Shown here in pieces: positions 34,909 to 42,982 of a DNA stretch of 64,000 nt. The notes below the pieces were generated by a model. It was given only the letters and a program-made list of their open reading frames with translations. It was not told where the DNA came from and ran no database searches. Each line of letters opens with the position of its first letter. Position 1 is the first letter of the stretch. A program made the position numbers and the translations under genes. The stretch covers positions 248,001 through 312,000 of the forward strand of contig CAZBRD010000004.1 in assembly GCA_964494205.1 (NCBI GenBank), written 5' to 3'. This DNA is from JBBTCX01 sp964494205. Its GTDB lineage: Bacteria; Planctomycetota; Phycisphaerae; UBA1845.

Positions 34909-35559
34909 CTAGGCCTTCTCCTCCTCGCCCTCTTCCTTACGAATGCGACCGATACGCTCGGGCTCAGCCGTCACCGCTTCCTCACCTTCTGCAGGCGCAA
35001 CCGCATCAGGTGCTGCGGCCAGTGCACGAACCGATGCTACTCGATCTTCCGGATCAGATACCGCCGTTACGCCCTTCGGAAGTACGAGATCCTTCACGCG
35101 GAGCGAATCCCCCAGCGCGAGATGTGCCACATTCGGGTGCAGAACGTCGGGAATCTCCAGCACAAGGCATTCGACTTCAATGTCCGCCATCGACTGATCA
35201 AGCACGCCGCCTTCCGCAATACCCTTGGGCGTACCACGAAGCTCGATACCGACGCGCACACGAACTCGCTCGTCCGCGCTGACGCGTGCGAGGTCCATAT
35301 GGATCGGGTGAACATCAAGATGATCGTGCTGCACTTCTTTGATCAGACAAGTCTGCTTCTTGCCGTTGGTCTCGACAGTGAGCGTACGCGCGCCGTGCAA
35401 CAGCGCGACTTCAACGTCGTGAAACGCGAGGGCGAGATGTTCCGGAGTCTCACCGTGGCCGTACATGACCGCGGGAATCATCCCTTGCTGACGCATTTTT
35501 CGCGATTCACGCGAGCCGTTCTTTTTCCGCGGCGTGCCTTTAAGCGTTACCATTTCCAT
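34909..35559 (-). CDS. rplY: Ribosomal protein bL25, Ctc form
   Basis: A 216-residue protein. The N-terminal 5S rRNA-binding domain (MEMVTLKGTPRKKNGSRESR) is followed by the TL5/Ctc C-terminal domain (about 100-185; LRGTPKGIAEGGVLDQSMAD). An acidic tail ends the protein. Ctc forms are the long version of L25. It lies 21 bases after prs and 31 bases before pth. Confidence 0.93.
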   Translation of the reverse strand: MEMVTLKGTPRKKNGSRESRKMRQQGMIPAVMYGHGETPEHLALAFHDVEVALLHGARTLTVETNGKKQTCLIKEVQHDHLDVHPIHMDLARVSADERVRVRVGIELRGTPKGIAEGGVLDQSMADIEVECLVLEIPDVLHPNVAHLALGDSLRVKDLVLPKGVTAVSDPEDRVASVRALAAAPDAVAPAEGEEAVTAEPERIGRIRKEEGEEEKA

Positions 35560-35580
35560 AGAAAGTCTTCTCCCAATTCT

Positions 35581-36558
35581 TCATACAAAAAGTGCGCTGA
35601 CGGATCGATGCTCATGGATGCGACAAATCGCCTCGCCGATCAGATCAGCCACTGTCAGAACCGTCAATTTCGGTAAACGTTCCTTGATCTCAGCCCGCAT
35701 GGGGATCGTGTCGGTAACCACGATTTCGTCAAGGTTGGCGCCGGCCAATCGCTCGACCGCGGGCCCGGCAAACACGCCGTGCGTAGCACCGACAAAAATG
35801 TTGGTAGCACCGTGGGCGCGAACGAGCTTGGCCGCCTCAGCGACGGTGCCCGCCGTGGTGATCATGTCATCAAACATCATCACCTTCCTGCCTTCAACAT
35901 TACCGACGATCGTCACCGCCACCGTCGAATCACCCGTGAGACGTCGCTTGTGAATGACAGCCAACTCGCCGCCGATGCGCGACGCGAATTCATTCCCAAA
36001 CTTGATGTTGCCCACATCCGGCGAAACGAGAACGGCATCATTCAAGTCGCGCTTACGGAAATGCCGGGCAATGACGGGGGCAGCCGTCAGGTGATCGACC
36101 GGCAGATCGAAGAACCCCTGAATCTGATCCGCATGCAGGTTCATCGTAAGTACGCGATTAACACCCGCTACGGTCAGCAGGTTTGCAACGAGCTTCGCGG
36201 TAATCGGCGTGCGACCCTCGGCTTTGCGATCTTGTCGCGCATATCCATAGTAAGGAATGACCGCCGTGATTCGCTTAGCGCTCGCTCGCCGCATGCAATC
36301 GATGAAGATGAGCAATTCCACCAAGTTGTCATTGACTGGCGGGCATGTCGATTGAACGACAAAGCAGTCCTTGCCGCGGACGTCATCCTCAAGTTTGACC
36401 AATGTTTCGCCGTCTGGAAAACGACTGACGCTGGCTCGGCCACGCTTGATCTTGAGATACGAGCAAATCTTGTCAGTAAGTTCGCCGCTGGCGGAGCCGC
36501 CGAAAACAACGAGACCGTTAAGGTCGCGATCTGACGAGCGTTGACTGTCCCAACTCAT
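35581..36558 (-). CDS. prs: Ribose-phosphate pyrophosphokinase
   Basis: A 325-residue enzyme that makes PRPP from ribose 5-phosphate and ATP. The flexible loop and metal-binding region appear as YYGYARQDRKAEGRTPITAK, and the PRPP-binding loop is VMMFDDMITTAGTVAEAAKL. Conserved NLHADQIQGFFDLPVDHL is also present. The start overlaps the GlmU-like gene by four bases (ATGA). Confidence 0.97.
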   Translation of the reverse strand: MSWDSQRSSDRDLNGLVVFGGSASGELTDKICSYLKIKRGRASVSRFPDGETLVKLEDDVRGKDCFVVQSTCPPVNDNLVELLIFIDCMRRASAKRITAVIPYYGYARQDRKAEGRTPITAKLVANLLTVAGVNRVLTMNLHADQIQGFFDLPVDHLTAAPVIARHFRKRDLNDAVLVSPDVGNIKFGNEFASRIGGELAVIHKRRLTGDSTVAVTIVGNVEGRKVMMFDDMITTAGTVAEAAKLVRAHGATNIFVGATHGVFAGPAVERLAGANLDEIVVTDTIPMRAEIKERLPKLTVLTVADLIGEAICRIHEHRSVSALFV

Positions 36559-37532
36559 GCGGGCACCGCTCCGTTCAGAACATTTGGCGCTATCGTTGCA
36601 CCGTCATCCACCGTATCACCAGGAGCAACCCACGCAAACGGCCCGACGCGGCAGCTCGTTCCAATATTCGCGCCGACGCCGATGAAGCTGAATGGATAAA
36701 CAACAGTCTCGCGGCCAATTGTGACGTCAGTGTCGATCCATGTGTTGTCGGGATCAACGATAGTCACGCCTTCGCTCATCAAAGAGAACTGAATGCGATC
36801 CTGCATGACGCGACTGACCGTCGCGAGGTCGAGGCGAGAGTTAATTCCCATCGCGTCTTCGAAGGGAACCGACACCAAAGCAGAGGCACCTTCGCCGGAA
36901 TTTCTGAGGATTCGAATGGCTTCGGTCACATAGATTTCGCCGCTGGCCGGATCGGGTTCAACTTGATTCAGCGCCGACAACATCTGCTGACAATCAAAAC
37001 AATAGTAACTAGGGTTGACTTCGCTGATCTTCTTCTGGTCGATCGAGCAATGGCGATGTTCGAGAATCGATTCGAGGTTGCCCTCAGCGTCGCGGATGAT
37101 TCGGCCATAACCCGTTGGATCTTCAAGTATGGTCGTAGCTATGGTTACGGCGTCGCCCGTCCGCTCGCGAGTGGCCAATAATTCAGAAAGTGCTTCGCGA
37201 CGAATCAACGGCATATCGCCCGCGATCACCAACACGCTGCTGATGGACTCATCGAGAAACTCGCGGCAACACAGCACCGCGTGGCCAGTGCCCTTCTGCT
37301 CAGCCTGATGGACCCAGGTAATATCCGACGCATCGCCCTCGAATGCCTGCATGACTTTTTCGCGAGCGTATCCGACGACGATCAGCAAACGATCGACCCC
37401 AGCCAGGCGGCACGCGCGCACGGCGTAGCTAAGCATCGGGAGGCCACAAACTTCATGAAGAACCTTTGGCAGGTCGCTCTTCATCCGCGTGCTCTTGCCA
37501 GCCGCCAGAATTATTGCCGCAGTTTCAGACAA
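36555..37532 (-). CDS. glmU: GlmU-like uridylyltransferase, acetyltransferase half missing
   Basis: A 325-residue protein. Residues 1-230 form the nucleotidyltransferase domain, with the pyrophosphorylase loop LAAGKSTRMKSDLPKVLHEV and Mg-binding segment VIAGDMPLI. It should form UDP-GlcNAc from GlcNAc-1-phosphate and UTP, feeding lipid A and peptidoglycan. A short left-handed beta-helix stretch follows (about 250-325). Bifunctional GlmU is about 456 residues; the part with the acetyltransferase active site (residues about 330-380) is absent, so GlcN-1-P acetylation must be done by another protein. The sequence ends cleanly at a stop without a frameshift signature. Confidence 0.88.
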   Translation of the reverse strand: MSETAAIILAAGKSTRMKSDLPKVLHEVCGLPMLSYAVRACRLAGVDRLLIVVGYAREKVMQAFEGDASDITWVHQAEQKGTGHAVLCCREFLDESISSVLVIAGDMPLIRREALSELLATRERTGDAVTIATTILEDPTGYGRIIRDAEGNLESILEHRHCSIDQKKISEVNPSYYCFDCQQMLSALNQVEPDPASGEIYVTEAIRILRNSGEGASALVSVPFEDAMGINSRLDLATVSRVMQDRIQFSLMSEGVTIVDPDNTWIDTDVTIGRETVVYPFSFIGVGANIGTSCRVGPFAWVAPGDTVDDGATIAPNVLNGAVPA

Positions 37533-37614
37533 GGGGTCAATTCCTATTCAATGATGTTTCACAAATGCGGCGCGACAACAAGCGCGACCAACCAGCTTCC
37601 TAGCTCTCGTTCGA

Positions 37615-37685
37615 TTACCCGGCCAGGACTCGAACCTGGAATACCAGGACCAAAACCTGGTGTGTTACCATTACACCACCGGGCA
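37615..37685 (-). tRNA. tRNA-Gln (anticodon TTG)
   Basis: Read from 37685 on the minus strand: acceptor TGCCCGG pairs with CCGGGTA (one G-T pair), D stem GTGT/ACAC, anticodon stem CCAGG/CCTGG with loop TTTTGGT giving anticodon TTG, and T stem CCAGG/CCTGG with loop TTCGAGT. Discriminator base is A; CCA is not encoded. The anticodon reads CAA/CAG, so this is glutamine tRNA. It lies 82 bases before the GlmU-like gene on the same strand. Confidence 0.95.
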
Positions 37686-38136
37686 ATTGAACCCGTAGGA
37701 AACTCTTAAAGGCGAATGACTTAGTAGCGCCTTTGTCTGGTCGCGCGGCTGACGCATTTCGAAGGATGTCGCGGCCGCAGGCCCACATCCGAGGCTTGAG
37801 CGCAGCGCCGCGAAGAGCCACGCCCACCAATCGACCCCTTACCGGTAAGTCGATTCGCCCCAAGGGATGCCGGGCACAATCTCCTGAGCATTACTCAGGA
37901 GGAACGGGGAAGGTATGGTGGACATGCCAGCAAGTCAAGCAAAGGCTAAGTTTGCGGGTCGGCGATTGAAACCCGCCTCGCCAATGCTGCCAATCGATCC
38001 CGATTGTAATACTGGAAAAAGTTCACGTCGCCGTATTTTGTAAAATGAGCAAACTAATCCGATACCAATTCCTAGGAAATGGCGGGGATAGCTCCGTTAA
38101 GACAAGAAGATGGAATTGACGCAAGGAGGTACCACG
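37686..38136. other. Structured spacer between tRNA-Gln and a small lipoprotein gene
   Basis: No large gene is credible. The spacer holds several perfect stems: AATCGA/TCGATT with inner CTTAC/GTAAG (37829-37855), CTCCTGAG/CTCAGGAG around CATTA (37881-37901) and CAATCG/CGATTG around ATCC (37991-38006). It is a candidate for a structured RNA or regulatory leader. It contains a possible 42-codon frame at 37916. Confidence 0.5.
37916..38044 (+). CDS. Possible 42-residue basic peptide
   Basis: An ATG at 37916 opens a frame of 42 codons ending TAA at 38042-38044. The peptide begins MVDMPASQAKAKFAGRRLKP and ends SSRRRIL. AGGAGG is 12 bases upstream and is partly inside the CTCCTGAG/CTCAGGAG hairpin, so its use could be controlled by that stem. 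No homologue is recognised and the spacing is long, so this may be spurious. Confidence 0.25.
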
Positions 38137-38331
38137 ATGTCACGCAATTTTCTGGGAACTGCTCGCGGGTTTGGGATTCTGGCGCTGTTCGGGCTTGGTT
38201 TCGCGGCGGGAGGCTGCGACACCGGTGACGTACAGGCGATTCTGATCGGAATTGAAGCCGCAACCAACCAGCTCGAAGACAATGACCAGATCACCTTCTC
38301 CGATTGGCTGCAAAGCGAACTTGATGATTAA
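38137..38331 (+). CDS. Small lipoprotein of unknown function
   Basis: A 64-residue protein. The start follows AAGGAGGT at about 6 bases, a strong ribosome-binding site. The N-terminus MSRNFLGTARGFGILALFGL leads to FAAGGC, a lipobox-like end with C27. The mature part is short and acidic (QLEDNDQITFSDWLQSELDD). The frame extends upstream to 38110, but the strong binding site picks 38137. It could be a small envelope factor; no family is known to me. Confidence 0.7.
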   Translation: MSRNFLGTARGFGILALFGLGFAAGGCDTGDVQAILIGIEAATNQLEDNDQITFSDWLQSELDD

Positions 38332-38374
38332 GTCGTCCTGCGTCGAAGGCAGAAAGCAAGTTGGCCAGACGAAC

Positions 38375-38812
38375 TCACGCGCGTCGAGGGGCGAATAAGT
38401 AGTCGCGCAGGTTCTTGAGCTTCATGCGGTTCGAGTCTGCGCTCGATCCGGTTTGGAAGAACCGGCTGCTCCATTGTTCCGCTGCCTCGTCGAAGAGCTT
38501 TGGTGCCAAAAGAAGGCCGGCGGGATGCTTCAGTCGCAGGGTCTTAGCCAACGATTCCAGCAGCACGCGCTGCGAATCCGCCAACTCCATTCGCTCCATG
38601 AGTGACTGAAACAGCTTCTTCGGGTCATCCGGAATCAGTTCGCCGCTGGTTCGCTTTTGAATGCGAGAAATCAGTAGCACGACAAGCGAGGCCAGCACAA
38701 TCCCCACGCACGACCACAAGACCGGACCGATCGAACTTTCCGAACGAAACCCTTCCTGAAGTTGGCGTATGCCTTCGTCAATGGAATTAGCCTGAAACAA
38801 AAGCACCATCAT
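38375..38812 (-). CDS. Small membrane protein paired with the HEAT-repeat gene
   Basis: A 145-residue protein with one transmembrane helix (about residues 28-50, IGPVLWSCVGIVLASLVVLL). The cytoplasmic part is helical (LFQSLMERMELADSQRVLLE) and ends KLKNLRDYLFAPRRA. It overlaps the preceding HEAT-repeat gene by four bases, so the two are probably co-translated. No characterised family is recognised. Confidence 0.7.
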   Translation of the reverse strand: MMVLLFQANSIDEGIRQLQEGFRSESSIGPVLWSCVGIVLASLVVLLISRIQKRTSGELIPDDPKKLFQSLMERMELADSQRVLLESLAKTLRLKHPAGLLLAPKLFDEAAEQWSSRFFQTGSSADSNRMKLKNLRDYLFAPRRA

Positions 38813-40719
38813 CGCACCCCCTTCTTCGCACCAACTAATACAGGTTTCGTCAGGGGTTGCGGCTTAACTGTGTGATGTTTCTTCATTTCGCCCAACAGGC
38901 GCTGCGCCCGGTGTCGCACTCGTTCATCGGGATCGCTTCTCGCGACGGATACAACAAGATCGAGCACGCTGCCGAGCTGAAGTCGCGCAATGACCCACAG
39001 TGCGCTCACTCGCTGCGATCGATCCTTGTGGGCCAGCATTTCCAAAAGTACATCGCCGGCCTTCCGCACTTCCATGCGCAGCAATGACTTTACCGCGTTC
39101 GCCCGCACACGTGCGTCACGTGATTCAAGTTTCGATTCCGTCACGCCAGCGCGATCGGCCACGTTCAGATGATCCATCGCCTCCAGCGCATTCGCTTGTA
39201 CGCGAACGTGTGGATCGTTCACCGCCGCTCGAAGAATTCGCAACGATGTGGGCGTCGGCAACTCGCCAAGCATGGACACGCACTGACTCCGCACAAGAGG
39301 GTCGGCGTCATTGGCGAGGCGATAGATGGCATTCTCAAATTCCGCAATCAACGCACCAAATTGTACGATCCGGAGCGCGCGAACCCGATCCGACGGCTGC
39401 GGCGAATCAAGCTTCAATCGAAGTGATTCCAGCATGGCCGTTCGATTCTCGTTCAGCGCCGCAATTCTCGATGCCGAAGTCGCGGCATCCAGTCCATCGA
39501 TCGACTTCCACAACTCTTCGAACGGCGAAAGCTTCGGCTGAGTGATTACATCAGCTTCCTCGCCGGAGAGCACCGTCGGCGAAAAGGCAACAAACGGCAC
39601 CGGCTCCGTGCGGCGAAGTCGTCTCTCAACTTCGTATTTCGCGATGCGTGCTTCAGAATCATTCTGATTGGCCAGCGAACGGAGCAGGTTGGTGGCCTCT
39701 TCACGTGGGTCGCTCACCAGGTGCCACAGCGCGGCACGTCGCAGCGCCGGCCGCTCAGCGCATAGCATATCACGCAACCGCAGATACTTCGCCTCCGTCG
39801 GACCACCGGCAGACATCAACAATCGCACCGAGTTGTCTGCCCAGCGATCGTCCAACGCAATGATCGTGTTGCTATCACCATGCAGCCACGGACTCTCGCG
39901 CACCCTACGACATCCCTTCGCCACCGCCGGATCGAGCAAGACCCAACCCTCCTCAACAATGGCTTGCACAAACCCGGGAACGTGTGCGCGACTGATCGCC
40001 CTTGCGGCTGCACTACGAATTGGTCTCAACGCAAGGGCACGCAGCGTGAACCCCGCCAGCCTCGGATCGGATGCACCTTGGAGCACGTCATTGATCGCAT
40101 GCTCAGTTCCCGCCCGCGCCCCAGCTAGTTTCTCTCGAATCGCGCCATCGACGCGGTCAGCCATCCACATCGCGGCTTCGAGCGCTTTGGGCTGCAAATG
40201 CACTTCCCATGCTCGGACAGATTTCCGCAATGCATCAGCCAGATCGTCTGCCTGCCGCATCCACTGCCGATAGGAACCGTCATCAGTGCTTCGCGCTTCG
40301 AAGAACTCGACTGTCATGCGATGCAGCACGTTGGCTGCGAGCTCGCGCGTCTTGGGACATTTCCCCCGCAGCGCATCCGAAAGAAGATATGCCAATCGTC
40401 CCGAATGACTTCGCGCGATGAACTCGATCGCGCTTTCCCGCTCCTCATAATTGGGCGAAAGTACGGCCCCACCGACACCGCTGAAGAGGTCGCTGACGTG
40501 TTGAATTAACAATTGCTGGATAGGGGCGTCATAAGAAAGGAACCGTCCGACCACGGCGGCGAGACTTGGCCGATGCTCGATTTGCCCGAGCAGGCGCAGC
40601 GCCTCCGACTGCGCAAGGGACTCCATCTCCGGTAGGGATTCCACCAAAGCGGGCCCAACCGCGAGGTTTCGTTCGGAGTCCAATAACCCGAATGCACGAG
40701 GAAGAGCGGACGCGGCCAT
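38809..40719 (-). CDS. HEAT-repeat protein
   Basis: A 636-residue alpha-helical repeat protein. Clear HEAT units appear throughout, for example AIYRLANDADPLVRSQCVSM, ILRAAVNDPHVRVQANALEA and VVSVARSDPDERVRHRAQRL. There is no signal peptide. HEAT arrays usually act as protein-binding scaffolds. It overlaps the small membrane protein gene by four bases and may act with it at the inner membrane. The start ATG has no strong binding site. Confidence 0.78.
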   Translation of the reverse strand: MAASALPRAFGLLDSERNLAVGPALVESLPEMESLAQSEALRLLGQIEHRPSLAAVVGRFLSYDAPIQQLLIQHVSDLFSGVGGAVLSPNYEERESAIEFIARSHSGRLAYLLSDALRGKCPKTRELAANVLHRMTVEFFEARSTDDGSYRQWMRQADDLADALRKSVRAWEVHLQPKALEAAMWMADRVDGAIREKLAGARAGTEHAINDVLQGASDPRLAGFTLRALALRPIRSAAARAISRAHVPGFVQAIVEEGWVLLDPAVAKGCRRVRESPWLHGDSNTIIALDDRWADNSVRLLMSAGGPTEAKYLRLRDMLCAERPALRRAALWHLVSDPREEATNLLRSLANQNDSEARIAKYEVERRLRRTEPVPFVAFSPTVLSGEEADVITQPKLSPFEELWKSIDGLDAATSASRIAALNENRTAMLESLRLKLDSPQPSDRVRALRIVQFGALIAEFENAIYRLANDADPLVRSQCVSMLGELPTPTSLRILRAAVNDPHVRVQANALEAMDHLNVADRAGVTESKLESRDARVRANAVKSLLRMEVRKAGDVLLEMLAHKDRSQRVSALWVIARLQLGSVLDLVVSVARSDPDERVRHRAQRLLGEMKKHHTVKPQPLTKPVLVGAKKGVR

Positions 40720-40844
40720 CGTGAGTGTATCGGAGGAACTACGATCGCGCTTATAATCGCATTCAAACTCAATCGTGTGAGTGAATCAGGCAAACTTATC
40801 GGTCACGTTTCGCAGTGAACGCAGGTTCGAATCGGAACAGCCCT

Positions 40845-42275
40845 ATGAATGACTTCGTACCGAAGAAAAGTCGGCCTTTCCGGTGGCTCGTAATTCCACT
40901 TTTTTTCGTGGTTATAGCCGTCGCGTTCTCTTTGGTGGTCAAGGTAGGCGTCCGACGCGCAAAGTTGCACTGGGACGACAAAGTCGCCGCAATTCGCGAT
41001 TCCGGGGAACCGCTCACATTCTCCGACTTATCCACGCACTTCACTTACAACTCCGAAAACAAAACGGTGGCCGATCTGCTCAATGCCGCACTCGGCGACT
41101 TGGAAAAAGTGAACGACGCGACCGTTAGCGAAGATTTCGATCGTCACGTTCTCATCATTGGCGCCAATTCGCCATCCATCGATTTCGATAAGGGAATTCT
41201 CCGCTATGCAATCGAGGCTTCCCGCGCATTCGTCGCAAAACATGCCGAGCTTCTTCATTCGTTACGAAAATCCACAGAAATGGAACCGGGTCGGTTCTTC
41301 GCGTTTGATTCTGAAAACGGATTCCCCGACGATCAGCCAACTAAACAATTCAGGACCGCCGCGAAGCTGTTGCGGCTGGAGGCAACGTTGGCGTTGATTG
41401 ATCGTGACACGGATCGAGCGTTGCAAGACGTTGGCGCGATCTTCCAATTGTCAGCCTCCGCCGAAAACACGCCAAGCATCATCGGCCGCTTGATACAAAT
41501 CGTTACAACAGGCTCTGCCGTCTATCTTATCAACGACAGCTTGCGTGCCGGCGAAATCGATGCGGAAAGTCTCGCGCAACTCCAAAAAAAGCTTGAGATT
41601 CGCGAACGAGATAACATGCGGTGGGCACTTCTTGGTGAGCGCGCCTATTTTGTCCGGATGTGTGAGCTGCTACTGTCCGGAAAAGTACCGAGCGACAAAT
41701 CATCCGTCACGACAACGAACCGTTACCTGAAGATCATGCCGATTCGCTGGTTCGTGCGAATCAATCAGATTCGCGGTGTTGAGATGTTCTCACGAATGAT
41801 CGCCGCCTCGGACAAGCCCCGTGATCTGATCGATGCAACATTGGAAATCGAGGAAGAAGTGAAGGGACTTTCTAATCGCTTTTGGCTTGCGAAAACGCTG
41901 ATGGCGCCGTTAAGCAAAACAGCCGTCCTTCACGCAAGGCTCCTGTCGGAGATTCGCTGTGCCCGCGCGATGATTGCAGCCGAACAATTTCGACTATCCC
42001 ATGGCCAGTTGCCAACCACGATGAATCAACTGATTCCCAATTACTTGCCCGATCGCCCAATCGACCCGATGGACGATCAGCCGATCCGACTCATCACGAG
42101 TGATGAGGGATTGGTTATCTATTCGATCGGCGAAGACAGGAAAGATGATGGAGGATCGGTGATCGCGATCGAAGGCGAAAAGAAATCTCGCGACTGGGGC
42201 TACCGTCTTTTCAAGCCTGAATTGCGCGGGGTCAAGATCAGCGACGAACAGCCACCCAATGCAGACGACGAATGA
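40845..42275 (+). CDS. Membrane-anchored protein with GspG-like C-terminal segment
   Basis: A 476-residue protein with one N-terminal helix (about 16-36, WLVIPLFFVVIAVAFSLVV). The central region is helical and of unknown type. The C-terminal 75 residues resemble the tail of type II secretion major pseudopilin GspG: AAEQFRLSHGQLPTTMNQLI, NYLPDRPIDPMDDQPIRL, IYSIGEDRKDDGG. The match is in pattern only, and there is no pilin cleavage motif. The ATG at 40845 gives a basic N-terminus; an earlier ATG at 40815 is possible. No secretion genes are near. Confidence 0.7.
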   Translation: MNDFVPKKSRPFRWLVIPLFFVVIAVAFSLVVKVGVRRAKLHWDDKVAAIRDSGEPLTFSDLSTHFTYNSENKTVADLLNAALGDLEKVNDATVSEDFDRHVLIIGANSPSIDFDKGILRYAIEASRAFVAKHAELLHSLRKSTEMEPGRFFAFDSENGFPDDQPTKQFRTAAKLLRLEATLALIDRDTDRALQDVGAIFQLSASAENTPSIIGRLIQIVTTGSAVYLINDSLRAGEIDAESLAQLQKKLEIRERDNMRWALLGERAYFVRMCELLLSGKVPSDKSSVTTTNRYLKIMPIRWFVRINQIRGVEMFSRMIAASDKPRDLIDATLEIEEEVKGLSNRFWLAKTLMAPLSKTAVLHARLLSEIRCARAMIAAEQFRLSHGQLPTTMNQLIPNYLPDRPIDPMDDQPIRLITSDEGLVIYSIGEDRKDDGGSVIAIEGEKKSRDWGYRLFKPELRGVKISDEQPPNADDE

Positions 42276-42359
42276 AGGCGAGTAAGTAGTGTACAGAAAT
42301 GTGCGATCGAAGATTCAGTTCAAGGCATATCGCGATGTCATTTTTTCAAATACGAACCA

Positions 42360-42929
42360 TCAACGCAGTTCAAGCTCCAACAAGAATGGGAGGGCACCAA
42401 GAATTGCACAAAACACGCCCATTATCAGCCACCCGATTCCACCTTTGACTGCTTCAATTCCGTGATAATGCGTTTCGCCGCTTCCCATACTATGATCCAT
42501 TGACATCGACATCGTCGACCAATGGTCCGTGGTTTGCTTCCGGATAGCTGCCACGCCGTTGAAGATCCACCACGCAGCCACCGTCCACGAGCCGACGGAC
42601 ATTTGCCAGCGTTTCGGAAACATCGACGCCAAGCCGAAGGCTGCCCCAAATGCCACAATCCAGCTCAAGTAGCGGAGTAAGAACCATCGCCCGTATCTGT
42701 TCGATGTCATAGTTTCAGGCCACGCACTCAGCTTGCCCAGCCAACTTCGCCGAAGCACAACAATCTCCGTTCGATCACACGTCTTGCACATGATGATGCA
42801 CTTGCCGTCGGTGAAAACGATTTCGCCTGACTCCGTATCGCGAACAAGTTCGGTTTGCTTCGAACGACAACGCGGACAAGGCAAAGTGGTTTTGCTCAAT
42901 CTCGCCATAGTTTTCTTGTTCAGACGCAT
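42360..42929 (-). CDS. Zinc-ribbon membrane protein of unknown function
   Basis: A 189-residue protein. Near the N-terminus a zinc ribbon is suggested by CPRC (17-20) and CKTC (48-51). Three hydrophobic helices follow (about 88-106, 112-130 and 165-185). AGGAAG lies 7 bases before the ATG at 42929. No characterised homologue is recognised. It is convergent with the GspG-like-tail gene. Confidence 0.65.
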   Translation of the reverse strand: MRLNKKTMARLSKTTLPCPRCRSKQTELVRDTESGEIVFTDGKCIIMCKTCDRTEIVVLRRSWLGKLSAWPETMTSNRYGRWFLLRYLSWIVAFGAAFGLASMFPKRWQMSVGSWTVAAWWIFNGVAAIRKQTTDHWSTMSMSMDHSMGSGETHYHGIEAVKGGIGWLIMGVFCAILGALPFLLELELR

Positions 42930-42982
42930 CGAAAACTTCCTGTATACTTAGGTAGGCCCCCAGCCTTTTCGGATGGCACAAC

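Noticed and set aside
37733..37969. 78-codon frame after tRNA-Gln
   Set aside because: Covers several hairpins and yields a basic low-complexity peptide without homologue; the region is better read as structured non-coding DNA.
37686..38050. RNase P, tmRNA or SRP RNA
   Set aside because: Stems are present, but the conserved cores of these RNAs were not seen on either strand.
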